From Methylococcus sp. UBA6136 (lineage in GTDB: Bacteria > Pseudomonadota > Gammaproteobacteria > Methylococcales > Methylococcaceae), in the NCBI GenBank assembly GCA_002423305.1, contig DIVI01000057.1, positions 1 through 41,137 of the forward strand: a stretch of DNA of 41,137 nt, written 5' to 3'. The position numbers and the translations under genes are program-made. Shown here piece by piece: positions 7,181-16,088 of this stretch. Each line of letters opens with the position of its first letter. Position 1 is the first letter of the stretch. The notes under the pieces were generated by a model. It ran no database searches and had not been told where the DNA came from. It saw only the letters and a list, made by a program, of their open reading frames with translations.

Positions 7181-8203
7181 TTGAATATGATCGCTCTACA
7201 GGACCCCGTCATTCGTTTCGACCAGGGGCTGCTCGAGATTCGAAATCCGGATTTGTTTCATTCCGGTCGCCAGCGTCTGGCAGAAAATCTGGTGCGGGCT
7301 TTGCTTGAGGGCCGACAGGTGGAGTCGGTTTATATGGATTTGAATGCCGGGTTTTGCCGGGTTCATTTTTTCAGTACGTCGGTGGATGCCGTCCAAGCGG
7401 CCAGCCTGTTTGTCAGTGCGTTAGCAAACAGCCGGAATAGGCAGCATAGTGGCAAGAGCTCGAGTTGCCCTCTTCGCTGTCGCAAGTGGACTCAGCTGGC
7501 AGGTTACCAGGAAGAGAGACATACCACGCTGTTCAAGCTGGACAGCCATCAGGAGGGCTTGCTGCGCTTTCGACTATTGGGCCGCAAGCCACGGCAATAT
7601 TCCTGGGAACACATTGTCGATGGGGTCGGGGCTCTGCCAGGCGTTCAGAGCGTGCAAGTTCGACGCTGGCCGAGCTTGGGTCTGGATGTCGAATACGATA
7701 CTCAAGCACTGACACAGGACCGCCTGGTTGCTGCGATCGCCGGGGTTTTTTCCGCGCATCCTTTGCCTGTGACACTGCAGTCGGTTGAGGGGACCCACTT
7801 TGTGGTCAAGGGGCCCCGCCGTTTGCTTTATCTGGCGGCGGGTACCGGGAGTCTCGCCCTAGGTGTGGTCGGGCTGATCGTTCCGGGTATACCCACAGTC
7901 CCGTTCCTCCTTGCCAGCAGTTACTACCTGGCGAGATCTTCCCGAGAACTCCATGGTCGGTTGATGGAGTCGGCGTTTCTGGGGCGGATACTGAGAGAGT
8001 GGGAGTCCTTCAAGGGCATGAGCAGAGCGTCAAAGCGCAAACTTGTCAGCGTCACCATGGTCGTGATTATTTTGACGGTTATCTTGGCCCCTGTCGGTCC
8101 TCTGATCGTTGTTGTGATGATCGCTACGGCCCTGTTTACCCTCTATGGGATCAGTCGTATTCCGCTAATACCAGAGGGTAGAAAACTGCCTGCTATGTCC
8201 TGA
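7181..8203 (+). CDS. fusion of two degenerate HMA-like domains to a DUF454 (YbaN-like) membrane domain
   Basis: A 340-residue protein from the TTG at 7181. AGGA at 7169-7172 gives eight-base spacing; the ATG at 7187 is the alternative, and a longer frame opening at 7112 would overlap the upstream gene. Residues about 5-85 and 120-200 resemble HMA-like ferredoxin folds without metal-binding Cys pairs; phrases such as LPGVQSVQV and VEYDTQALT match the equivalent region of both ATPases. From about residue 215 a DUF454/YbaN-type domain follows: two hydrophobic hairpins with VPGIPTVPFLLASSYYLARSS, a short soluble part, then two more helices. It is an inner-membrane protein of unknown activity. The shared HMA-like modules suggest that it and the ATPases interact. 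Confidence 0.82.
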   Translation: MNMIALQDPVIRFDQGLLEIRNPDLFHSGRQRLAENLVRALLEGRQVESVYMDLNAGFCRVHFFSTSVDAVQAASLFVSALANSRNRQHSGKSSSCPLRCRKWTQLAGYQEERHTTLFKLDSHQEGLLRFRLLGRKPRQYSWEHIVDGVGALPGVQSVQVRRWPSLGLDVEYDTQALTQDRLVAAIAGVFSAHPLPVTLQSVEGTHFVVKGPRRLLYLAAGTGSLALGVVGLIVPGIPTVPFLLASSYYLARSSRELHGRLMESAFLGRILREWESFKGMSRASKRKLVSVTMVVIILTVILAPVGPLIVVVMIATALFTLYGISRIPLIPEGRKLPAMS

Positions 8204-8240
8204 GTTATCGCCACATCTTGGCTGCTCTGCGTTAACTCCC

Positions 8241-8254
8241 AGAGTGGACACTCT
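8241..8254. promoter_or_regulatory. inverted repeat AGAGTG-GA-CACTCT upstream of the Ca2+/H+ antiporter gene
   Basis: A perfect 6-bp inverted repeat with a 2-bp spacer, centred about 45 bp before the antiporter start, in an 89-bp gap. The size and symmetry fit an operator for a dimeric regulator, but no regulator gene is adjacent, so this is tentative. Confidence 0.35.
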
Positions 8255-8292
8255 TCGTTTGAAAGGCAGGTAGCGGCCTTACCTATCCACCC

Positions 8293-9393
8293 GTGGGTCG
8301 CTCAGTCAGTGGAAGACGTTTCTTGAAGCACTCAACATTTCCCAAGTTTTACTTATTGCTGGTTTTTGTGCCGCTCAGCGTAACGGCTCATTGGTTGGCA
8401 TACCCGGCATGGTTGGTTTTTCTGTTATCGGGACTTGCCATAGTGCCATTGGCGGCAGTGATTGCCGATTCAACCGAAAAAATTGCCGGGCAGGTGGGGC
8501 AGTCGGTCGGTGGCCTCCTGAATGCGACATTTGGAAATGCGACGGAGATGATCGTCTCGATAGTCGCGCTTTCCGAAGGCTTGGTTGAGGTTGTCAAGGC
8601 CAGTATCAGCGGGACGATCATCGCCAATCTGTTGCTGGCACTGGGGGCGGGTTTGTTTTTTGGCGGCCTGAAGTATCGTGAGCAGCGATTTCAGTCGCGT
8701 ATCGCCCGCATCAATGCCTCCTCCTTGAGTCTCGCACTGGTCGTCATTCTCTCTCCCACGGCCATAGACATGACCTCCGATGGCCTCACGGCCTCAACGA
8801 TTGATCGTTTTTCACTGGTCGCCTCGTTTTTGCTGCTGACTTTCTACCTGTTGTCCTTGCTCTTTACCATGCACACTCACCGACATCTCTACGAACGGGG
8901 TGGCGATGATGATGGGGATGTTTTGGTTGAGCAGGGGGCATTGGCGCGGCCATTGGCGGTACTGCTGGGTTGCAGTGCTGTTTTGGTCGGGGTCTCCGAG
9001 GTCTTGGTCAGCAGCCTGAAGGGAACCATTCACTCCATGGGTTTGAGTGAACTGTTCACCGGTGTCATCCTGATCCCCCTGTTTGGTGGTGCTGTGGAGT
9101 TCATCACCGTCATCAGGTTTGCCCGTAAAAACAAGATGGATCTGGCCGTCACTGTGGCCATGGGGTCGAGCCTTCAGATTGCCATGTTTGTTGCGCCCAT
9201 CCTGGTGTTTGTTGGTTATGCCATGGGTCAGCCGATGAATTTGCAATTTCACCCGTTCGAACTTTTGGCCATCGGGGTCGCGGTCGTACTGGCTAACTCG
9301 ATTAGTGCAGATGGCCAGTCCAACTGGCTGGAGGGGGCCATGCTGATGGTCTGTTATGGCGTGGTGACGGCTGCGTTCTATTTTCACCCGTAA
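8293..9393 (+). CDS. calcium/proton antiporter, CaxA family
   Basis: A 366-residue inner-membrane exchanger, the usual length for the Ca2+/cation antiporter (CaCA) family, with about eleven hydrophobic segments in two inverted halves. The first alpha-repeat has GNATE at residues 81-85; the second has GGAVE at 265-269, followed by the typical FARKNKMDLAV and GSSLQ segments. An acidic stretch (GGDDDGDV, about 203-210) lies between the halves, as expected for a Cax protein. It should export Ca2+ or a similar divalent cation in exchange for protons. GTG at 8293 is the annotated start; TTG at 8323, seven bases after GGAAG (8311-8315), is at least as plausible. The position after the ATPase cluster fits a cation-handling neighbourhood. 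Confidence 0.93.
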   Translation: MGRSVSGRRFLKHSTFPKFYLLLVFVPLSVTAHWLAYPAWLVFLLSGLAIVPLAAVIADSTEKIAGQVGQSVGGLLNATFGNATEMIVSIVALSEGLVEVVKASISGTIIANLLLALGAGLFFGGLKYREQRFQSRIARINASSLSLALVVILSPTAIDMTSDGLTASTIDRFSLVASFLLLTFYLLSLLFTMHTHRHLYERGGDDDGDVLVEQGALARPLAVLLGCSAVLVGVSEVLVSSLKGTIHSMGLSELFTGVILIPLFGGAVEFITVIRFARKNKMDLAVTVAMGSSLQIAMFVAPILVFVGYAMGQPMNLQFHPFELLAIGVAVVLANSISADGQSNWLEGAMLMVCYGVVTAAFYFHP

Positions 9394-9477
9394 GCCGCTG
9401 AATGTCGGTAAAGGCTCATTAGACCGACCAGGCAAATGAAACTGCCGTGGCGCCGAATTGCGTTGAATCGTCTGCTT

Positions 9478-11004
9478 CTAGGGTATTGGTGCGGCTTCAG
9501 TCGAGTTGCCGGCGGTGCCGTTGGCATAGACCAGGGAGGCCGCCGCAAGGAGCAGTGAGGAGCGGCTGTCTATGTCGGTGTAGCGGGCCTGTGCGAGGTT
9601 GCGTTCAGCCGTAATCAGTTCAATCACGGTGGCTATGCCGTGTTCGTAAGATTTCAAGGCACCTTCATAAGCATTTTCGGAGGCTTTGAGCATCGCGAGG
9701 GCAAACGCTCTTTTTCGAACCGATGTCTTGAAGTCAGCATAAGCCTTCCAGGTTTCCTTGATGATCTTCAGTTGAAGCGCATCGAAGGTGGCTTGTGCGA
9801 CATTACGTTTGGCTTCGGCTTGCTTGATGCTGTTAACGCCGGCAAACCCTTCAAAGATGTTCCAGTTCATCTGCAGATAGCCATCGATCAGTGGCTGGCT
9901 GGTCTTGACGTCTTGATATCCCGACTGTTCTGAATTGCTCGCCGCATTGTAGTAGTTCCACAACTTCCATCCGCCGTCTGCCCCTAATGAAAACTGAGGC
10001 CAGTAGGTGGCCTCTGCCTTGCGAATCTCGGCATCGCGGGCGCGCAGTTCAGCCAGCCTGGCCGCCAGGTCCGGGCGTTGCTGCAGCGCGACATCGATGA
10101 TTTCATCCGCCGATTGCTCTGAATCAGGCGGTAGCTCCTCTGCCTCCAGCGTCTGAAGATCAAGGGCATGATCTGGGCGAATCCCCAATTCCTGGGCCAA
10201 CGACGCTTCCTTTTGCATCACTTGACCCCGCGCTTCCTGGAGCTCATAGGCCGAGCGGGCCTGGTCCTGAATGGCCAACAGATGCTCCGGTCGTGTGGCC
10301 AGGCCATTTGCGAGCTGTGCGCCGATGGCATCCGCATTCCGGGTGCTTTGCTTCAGGGTCACCTCCGCCGCGGAGACACGTGCCCTTGCTGCCAGAAGGT
10401 CGTAATAGTTTTGCTGAATCTGGTAGGTCACATCCTGAAGGTTACGATTCACCATGAGATTACTGGCGAAGAGCTGTTGCGTGGCCCGCTCGATTTCGGG
10501 AGTTCGGCCTCGGTCAAACAGTGTCCAACTGAGATGCAGTGTGGGATAGATGGTCGAACCGGCCAGCGCTATTGCTGTTCCCGGTGTCGGGAAGGGCGTG
10601 CGCCAGTAACCACCCGAGATTTGCGCCTCAAGAGCCGGCAGCCAGGCGGATTCTGCAATACCCAGGCCCGCGGCAGCCGCCCTTGATTCTTCCCAGGCCT
10701 TACGCGTCAGCGGATTCTGGCGAAGGCCAAAATCGATAAGTTCTGTCAGTTGATGCGTATGCCCGGGCTTCAGAAGCGTATTCGCCGAAGGGATAACCTG
10801 GGTAGTCTTGAGGCTTGGAACATCCGTCAGCGTCGTCTTGTTCCAGCCCTCGAAATGATTGACTGGCGCAGACTTTAACGGATCCATCACCTCCGTGACC
10901 CTGAAAAGCTCGGGCTCTGTGGCGCAACCCTGTAACAGCAGCAAGCCGAGGATATTCAGTCTGGCCGTTCGTCGCCTTTGGCCCCTGAAACATCCTTTAC
11001 ACAT
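9478..11004 (-). CDS. TolC-family outer-membrane efflux lipoprotein (MdtP/OprM-like)
   Basis: About 508 residues from the ATG at 11004. That start places a basic n-region, a hydrophobic stretch and the lipobox LLQGC directly at the N-terminus; a TTG at 11103 would add 33 residues ahead of it. The mature protein has the two long alpha-helical OEP repeats of TolC-type channels, with phrases such as QQNYYDLLAARARVSAAE and a second similar block ending in a helix rich in Ala and Ser (RSSLLLAAASLVYANG). It forms the outer-membrane duct of a tripartite pump. It is divergent from, and only about 145 bp from, the small lipoprotein, HlyD and FUSC genes, which would supply the other parts. Confidence 0.9.
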   Translation of the reverse strand: MCKGCFRGQRRRTARLNILGLLLLQGCATEPELFRVTEVMDPLKSAPVNHFEGWNKTTLTDVPSLKTTQVIPSANTLLKPGHTHQLTELIDFGLRQNPLTRKAWEESRAAAAGLGIAESAWLPALEAQISGGYWRTPFPTPGTAIALAGSTIYPTLHLSWTLFDRGRTPEIERATQQLFASNLMVNRNLQDVTYQIQQNYYDLLAARARVSAAEVTLKQSTRNADAIGAQLANGLATRPEHLLAIQDQARSAYELQEARGQVMQKEASLAQELGIRPDHALDLQTLEAEELPPDSEQSADEIIDVALQQRPDLAARLAELRARDAEIRKAEATYWPQFSLGADGGWKLWNYYNAASNSEQSGYQDVKTSQPLIDGYLQMNWNIFEGFAGVNSIKQAEAKRNVAQATFDALQLKIIKETWKAYADFKTSVRKRAFALAMLKASENAYEGALKSYEHGIATVIELITAERNLAQARYTDIDSRSSLLLAAASLVYANGTAGNSTEAAPIP

Positions 11005-11148
11005 TTGAACCGAGTGGTGGAGCACGAAGCCCGTTGGGAAAGTGATCTGGAAAAAACGCCTTGAGGGTGCCGCACGCTGGAAGTCAAGCTCCATGGGGCC
11101 CAAGCTGCTGTGATATTCTAGCCGAAGATAGTTTTTCGTGATTGATCG

Positions 11149-11424
11149 TTGCTGAATCTAATCCATCCCCGCCGGATCAGAGTGCTCGCCGCGGCATGGG
11201 CAATCGGCTTGCTCAGCGGCTGTGATCCTTTGGTATCCCTTCAAGGCTCTTTCTGGCCTCCCTGGATCATCGTCATGGTGGCTGCGCTTCCCATGACATG
11301 GCTTGCTCATGCATTCTTCCGGCGGCTGGGTCTTGCCGGACATCTCCAGCCGCCATTGCTGATCTATCCCTCGCTGTGGGCCTTGATGACCTTTGTGGCC
11401 TGGCTGGTGGCGTTTCCCTGGTGA
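11149..11424 (+). CDS. YtcA-like small inner-membrane lipoprotein
   Basis: A 91-residue protein from a TTG start. The signal ends in the lipobox LLSGC at about residue 25, then two membrane helices follow (about 38-55 and 68-90). The size, lipobox and two helices match the uncharacterised YtcA family, which in enterobacteria is found next to mdtN. Its stop overlaps the GTG start of the HlyD gene (GTGA), so the two are translationally coupled. The role is not known; it probably assists assembly or function of the efflux complex. Confidence 0.78.
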   Translation: MLNLIHPRRIRVLAAAWAIGLLSGCDPLVSLQGSFWPPWIIVMVAALPMTWLAHAFFRRLGLAGHLQPPLLIYPSLWALMTFVAWLVAFPW

Positions 11425-12554
11425 AAGTCCTGTCAAAGCTCGCTGAGCGAATACGTCGTAATCCGGAAAGGGCGGGAAGAGTCACCAGCATTCTGATCGT
11501 CATCCTGACGTTGTCGGTTGGATCGTTCGTCTGGACTCTAAATCGCGTTCATCCCCGAACCAACGATGCCATGGTGCGAGCCAATACGATCGATATCATT
11601 ATCCAGCACGTCTCCGGACGGATCGCTGCGCTGGCGGTCAAGGATAATCAGTACGTCCATCGGGGTGATCTTCTGTATGCCATTGATGCCCGCCTCTATG
11701 AGGCTGAACTGATGGCCGCGGAGGCCGATCTTCGCCTCGCCGAATTTACGGTCGCTGGTCAGATGGCGATGGTCCGGGGTGCTGAGGCAAAGATTTATGA
11801 GGCAGAGCACAACATCCAGTCCCAAAAGGCGGCCGTGGCTGAACTTGAGGCCAAGGCCGCCTATGCAGGGTCTTACCTTCAGCGTCTTCAGCCCCTCGAA
11901 GCCGAGGCCTTCGTCACTCATAACCAGGTTCGTCAGGCTCAGGCTGATTTCACTGCCGCACAAGCGGCCGTCCGCGATGCGCGTGCCAAGGTTACGGCGC
12001 TCGAGGGCGCCTTTGAGGCGGCCCGTCAGTCAAAGGTCTCGGCAGAAGCGCAACTGGCAAAAACCGGTGATGCCTATGCCCGGGTACAGGCCGCAGAGGC
12101 CAGCCGCAATCAGGCGGCGCTCAAGGTTGAATACTGTGCCGTCAGGGCTCCTTTCGATGGCTGGGTCACCAATCTCAATACCCAGGTGGGTCAATATGTG
12201 GCTGAGGGGCAAAAGCTGTTCGCACTGGTCGATGACACGCAGTGGTATGTGATGGCCGACTACAAGGAAACCTATCTACGTCACATTCATCTCAACGACC
12301 CCGTTGACGTTTTTCTGGCTGCGTATCCCGGAATCCATTTCAAGGGGGAAGTTCAGGGGATTGGCTGGGCCAATTATCCGGACAACCAGAGCGTGACGGA
12401 TGGCCTGCCTAATGTCCAACGCACCCTGAACTGGGTCATGTTGGCAGCGCGTTTTCCTGTCCGGATCCGCTTACTGGAGCGTGATCCGGTCCACCCCTTT
12501 CGCATGGGAATGAGCGCCTTCACGACCATCGGCATTCAACCTCCCGTTCGCTGA
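11421..12554 (+). CDS. HlyD/EmrA-type membrane fusion protein (MdtN-like)
   Basis: A 377-residue periplasmic adaptor. The GTG start at 11421 overlaps the upstream stop by four bases; a longer frame from 11298 would run through the lipoprotein gene and is rejected. One N-terminal membrane anchor (about 22-42) is followed by the first half of a lipoyl-like domain (HVSGRIAALAVKDNQYV). Next come a long Ala/Glu-rich coiled-coil hairpin (about 85-215), the second lipoyl half (VRAPFDGWVTNLNTQVG) and a beta-barrel domain. It links the FUSC-like inner-membrane protein with the TolC-like lipoprotein encoded on the other strand. Confidence 0.92.
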   Translation: MKVLSKLAERIRRNPERAGRVTSILIVILTLSVGSFVWTLNRVHPRTNDAMVRANTIDIIIQHVSGRIAALAVKDNQYVHRGDLLYAIDARLYEAELMAAEADLRLAEFTVAGQMAMVRGAEAKIYEAEHNIQSQKAAVAELEAKAAYAGSYLQRLQPLEAEAFVTHNQVRQAQADFTAAQAAVRDARAKVTALEGAFEAARQSKVSAEAQLAKTGDAYARVQAAEASRNQAALKVEYCAVRAPFDGWVTNLNTQVGQYVAEGQKLFALVDDTQWYVMADYKETYLRHIHLNDPVDVFLAAYPGIHFKGEVQGIGWANYPDNQSVTDGLPNVQRTLNWVMLAARFPVRIRLLERDPVHPFRMGMSAFTTIGIQPPVR

Positions 12555-12568
12555 AGCAGGGCGGCCCG

Positions 12569-14782
12569 ATGGATTTCATCCGGACAGTTTGCTTCGGGCT
12601 GAGTCCCATCGAGTTTCTTGGTCAGGAACTCCAGTTGACGCCGGCTCAGAATCGGGTTGCCTGGCGCATTTTCATCCTGTTGCTGCTGCTGGCGCTGATT
12701 GCGGTCTCGACTCGTTTGCCGGGCTTGCGAACAGTCGCTTTCTTTCTGGCCTTGCTGATTCCCCAGTTAGTCATGACGACCCGCATGGCGCTCGACAGCC
12801 TGTGGTTGTTTCTCAGGTTGATGATGGCGGCGGTTTTCTTTGGTCTCCTGACTGTGTTGCTCTGGCAGGATCAGGGGTACTTTCGATTGCCGTTTTCAAT
12901 CGGGCTCATCATCCTGATGATGTTCCATGCCCGGGTCCACCGCTATCCCAACATTCTGCCGATTTTTTACGGCACATTGACGCTCTTCAACCCCAGCGAT
13001 CCGTCCACGGCGATAGACAGTGCCCTCTGGACTGTCGTGATCGTGGGCGGAGGGACCGTCCTGAGTTGCCTCCTTCTTGCCACGGTCCTTTGGCCCACCG
13101 AGGCGCGAACCGTGCTGCGTATGAGAATGACGCAGCGTCTGGAGGAGTTTTCGGCTTTGCTCGAACAGGTTTTACGGATCGGGTGTGGTTACCCGCCAGA
13201 GACCACTGAGAAACTGTTGATGCATCTCCCGGGTTGGACCTCAGACACTCTGAAACAGTTGGATGACACTATTCGTGATCACCCGGAATTCGAGCCACGT
13301 CGCGCCGTCTGGCAGGACGTCATCATGGATCTGGACTCGCTCCACAATGGCCTGATCGGTTATCACAATCTCCTGATCAGCGGGCAAACCGAGCTTGACC
13401 CTGAAGGAGCGGACAGAAGGGTGCTTGAGGGCTTGGCTGTGCGAGTTCAGGACCTATCCTTGGCTATTCGATCCGAGGGTATGGCGACAGCCCTTCATGC
13501 AACCGATGAAGGCCAAATTTCCGTCTCGGAACAAACCCCTGCCATTCTCCAGCGGATGGTGCTGACCAGCCAGCGACTCGGTGAGGCCGTCGAGCGGATC
13601 TATCACGCCCAGCCGCCGATAAGTCCGCCGAACCCCGCGGGCCAAAATCCGGGAATTGCCTGGCTGCATCTGGCTTTCCTCGAAAGCCATCAGGGTATTT
13701 TGCTTTGGTCCCTCAAGGTTGGGCTGGCCTGCCTTGTGGTGACCTTGGCCGTGGTGTCTATGAACGCCGGGCAGGTTGATACGGCCATCATCACGACGGT
13801 CATTGTTGCCGACTCGACCCTGGGGGCTGATTTTCGAAAATCATTGATGCGCATTTCGGGAGCGCTGATCGGCGCGGTCATGGGTTATCTCTGGCTCATT
13901 CTTGGTCAACCGATCGCTGACACCGTGGCCGGTTTGTTGGTGACCCTGGTTCCACCCCTCTATCTCTGTTCGAGAGTGGCGGCGACCAGTCCAAGATTGA
14001 ATTACGCGGGCTTGCAGATGGGTCTTGCGTTTTGCATGGTGGTTTTTTCCGAGCAGGCACCCGGAAGCTACCTGGGTACCGGGTGGTATCGAGTGCTTGG
14101 AATTCTGCTCGGTATCTCGGTAATGGGGATCATTGACTACCTGCTTTGGCCGGCCCGCTCTATCGAGGTCGCACGCCGACGGCTACATCAGATGATGATG
14201 GAAGTTCAGGATCAACTCCCGAAAGGCAAGGATCTTTTCACCCTGGATATGGATCGCTCCCTGAAGGTTCTGAGGGCACTGGATCTGAATATTCGTGATG
14301 CCTACTTTTTTCTGGACTTTGCCAAGATGGAACCGGGGGCCATGGATGAAAGGCGTCAGGCAGAGATTCGCGTAATGGGCAATCTGATCCAGACATTCAT
14401 GCAAATCTCGAAGATTATTGAAAGCCGCCACAGACTCTTTCTCAAGGCGGATGCCCGATTGAATCAGTTGTTCTTCGCGGGGCTTCTGACCCCACTGGTG
14501 CCTGCCTACAGGACAATTTATGCAACGCTCACGCGGGGTCTTGAGGGCCAGAGTATTCACTGTGACATTGTGTCCGACCGCACCAATTTTCGGCAGGCGA
14601 CCGGAAACTTTCGGGAATCATTGCAGGAAATGGGGCTTGAGCCGATAGATCAGCAGTATCTCGAAGCGGTCATCGACCTCGAAATTCTCTACCAGGAACG
14701 ACTGCTGGATATTCTGACCGGATTATCTGAGCTGCAACTGGTGACTGAAGCGCCTCGTAATAGGCCTGCTCTGGCTGCATGA
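12569..14782 (+). CDS. FUSC-family inner-membrane transporter (MdtO/fusaric acid resistance-like)
   Basis: A 737-residue membrane protein lying 14 bp after the HlyD gene. It has the FUSC/MdtO layout: an N-terminal block of about five membrane helices (residues 28-180), a long soluble helical region (about 185-375), a second membrane block (about 375-530, including the Gly-rich ISGALIGAVMGYLWLILG segment) and a C-terminal cytosolic helical region. Relatives act with HlyD-type adaptors and OMF channels in export of aromatic acids, dyes or drugs. The substrate here is not deducible. With the lipoprotein, adaptor and divergent outer-membrane channel it makes a complete MdtNOP-like set. Confidence 0.9.
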   Translation: MDFIRTVCFGLSPIEFLGQELQLTPAQNRVAWRIFILLLLLALIAVSTRLPGLRTVAFFLALLIPQLVMTTRMALDSLWLFLRLMMAAVFFGLLTVLLWQDQGYFRLPFSIGLIILMMFHARVHRYPNILPIFYGTLTLFNPSDPSTAIDSALWTVVIVGGGTVLSCLLLATVLWPTEARTVLRMRMTQRLEEFSALLEQVLRIGCGYPPETTEKLLMHLPGWTSDTLKQLDDTIRDHPEFEPRRAVWQDVIMDLDSLHNGLIGYHNLLISGQTELDPEGADRRVLEGLAVRVQDLSLAIRSEGMATALHATDEGQISVSEQTPAILQRMVLTSQRLGEAVERIYHAQPPISPPNPAGQNPGIAWLHLAFLESHQGILLWSLKVGLACLVVTLAVVSMNAGQVDTAIITTVIVADSTLGADFRKSLMRISGALIGAVMGYLWLILGQPIADTVAGLLVTLVPPLYLCSRVAATSPRLNYAGLQMGLAFCMVVFSEQAPGSYLGTGWYRVLGILLGISVMGIIDYLLWPARSIEVARRRLHQMMMEVQDQLPKGKDLFTLDMDRSLKVLRALDLNIRDAYFFLDFAKMEPGAMDERRQAEIRVMGNLIQTFMQISKIIESRHRLFLKADARLNQLFFAGLLTPLVPAYRTIYATLTRGLEGQSIHCDIVSDRTNFRQATGNFRESLQEMGLEPIDQQYLEAVIDLEILYQERLLDILTGLSELQLVTEAPRNRPALAA

Positions 14783-14825
14783 ACCCGTTCTGTCGATGTC
14801 TGGCGCGGGGCCAGGAAATGTTCGG

Positions 14826-14842
14826 GCCATGTTGATCATGGC
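14826..14842. other. short palindrome in the 109-bp gap between convergent genes
   Basis: GCCATG at 14826-14831 pairs with CATGGC at 14837-14842 around a TTGAT loop. It lies between the ends of the FUSC gene and the minus-strand outer-membrane gene. No T-run follows on either strand, so a terminator function is not established. Confidence 0.35.
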
Positions 14843-14891
14843 ATGCTGAGCGCTGATCATAAGGCAATGTCCTGGATTCAGATGCTGGAGA

Positions 14892-16079
14892 TCAGAAGGA
14901 AACAGCAAAGCCTACGTTGCTTAATAGCGAGGGTGTGGCAGCGTTGGTGCCAAAGCTGTTTTGGCCCCAGATCGCCAGTCTGGAGTTTACGGTCCATAGA
15001 AAGCCTGCACCCACTACATTCTGCTCGTAGGTGCTGGCGCTCGTGTAGCTGGCGCCAGCCGGGTTGCCGGCGGTGGGTACGCGTGGAAGTGAAGGGGCAT
15101 TCACATAGCCATGCAGGAACAGGGCGAAGTCCTCATCAAAGAAGTCGCGTTGCAGGGACCACTGGAAGCTGAATTCCCAGACATTGGTGTTCCTGCCGTC
15201 GACAGTTTGGAGAATCCTGACAGCACCCAGGTTGTACTCAAAGTCGATTTCCCAGGGCAGGGATTGGTCGAAATTGAAGTTGATGCTGGGTTGTGTGCCG
15301 GAGTTGGTATTAGTGTTCCCCAGCCACTCTGTCTGAATGTACGCTTCAATGCCCAGGGCCGGCAGGTAGAGTTCCTGGTGTTCGTCGAGTACGTGAATCT
15401 TGGTGTCGAAGGCTAGTGGGGCAAAATTCCAGCTTTGTATATTGCCCAGCGTGCGGGTTGGTCCATTGCCAAAAACACGCAGTTCAATATCATCGGTCAG
15501 CCCATAGCGCAGCAGAAAATCCATGGAATATTGGGCGGCTTGTGGTGAACTCGCCGTAGTCCCGGCCGAGTAGCTCAGCGGTTCAAACTCGATGTAGGCG
15601 CGGCCTTTTGGCAGTGTGAAAGCACTATTGGGCCAGTTGGCCAGATCGGGTCCGGGGTTGGCGATATCAGGGTTTTCCCGCCATTTCTCGATATTTTCCG
15701 GTAATCGGGCGCGGGAGCGGTTATATCGGCCCTTGAAAAAGAATGTCTTGTCCTCGCTACTCATGGATTTTGAATACCCCTGAATTCTGGCATCCAGCGA
15801 TCCGGAGGCAACAGCAGGTGCCTGCGGGTGACGTTGTTGCGCTTGCGCGAGGATCAATCGCCCGAGTTCCCGGCCATAACTGATCAGCCTTTGGTAGGCA
15901 GCCTTCTCTTTTTCTTTCCTAGAGAGATTTTTATCGGACCATTGATCTTGCCGGGTTTCAGTCGGCGCATGAGTGTCCGCTCGCTCCGACGCCAGTCCGG
16001 CGGTCGCGCTGCAGGCCACTATCAAGACCAGTTGTCTGATCGCGCCAAACAATGACAGGTTGGGGGAAGGAATGTGCAA
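14892..16079 (-). CDS. outer-membrane beta-barrel protein, possibly of the phenol meta-pathway transporter type
   Basis: About 395 residues, starting at a TTG (16079) because no early ATG is available. The N-terminus is signal-like, with LVLIVACSATAGLA and probable cleavage after GLA. A helical region of about 90 residues follows, then a barrel of alternating hydrophobic strands ending in Phe (GFAVSF), the outer-membrane insertion signature. The pattern AYIEFEPLSYS...YSMDFLLRYGLTDDIELRV resembles the MetA-pathway phenol/transporter-like family; this is judged from memory, without a search. It is the last gene of the minus-strand operon, nine bases after the Spy-like gene. The ligand is unknown. 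Confidence 0.75.
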   Translation of the reverse strand: MHIPSPNLSLFGAIRQLVLIVACSATAGLASERADTHAPTETRQDQWSDKNLSRKEKEKAAYQRLISYGRELGRLILAQAQQRHPQAPAVASGSLDARIQGYSKSMSSEDKTFFFKGRYNRSRARLPENIEKWRENPDIANPGPDLANWPNSAFTLPKGRAYIEFEPLSYSAGTTASSPQAAQYSMDFLLRYGLTDDIELRVFGNGPTRTLGNIQSWNFAPLAFDTKIHVLDEHQELYLPALGIEAYIQTEWLGNTNTNSGTQPSINFNFDQSLPWEIDFEYNLGAVRILQTVDGRNTNVWEFSFQWSLQRDFFDEDFALFLHGYVNAPSLPRVPTAGNPAGASYTSASTYEQNVVGAGFLWTVNSRLAIWGQNSFGTNAATPSLLSNVGFAVSF

Positions 16080-16088
16080 GCGGGTCTA

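Noticed and set aside
11298..11420. N-terminal extension of the HlyD-type gene
   Set aside because: It would overlap most of the lipoprotein gene in another frame; GTG at 11421 gives the usual adaptor N-terminus and a GTGA overlap.
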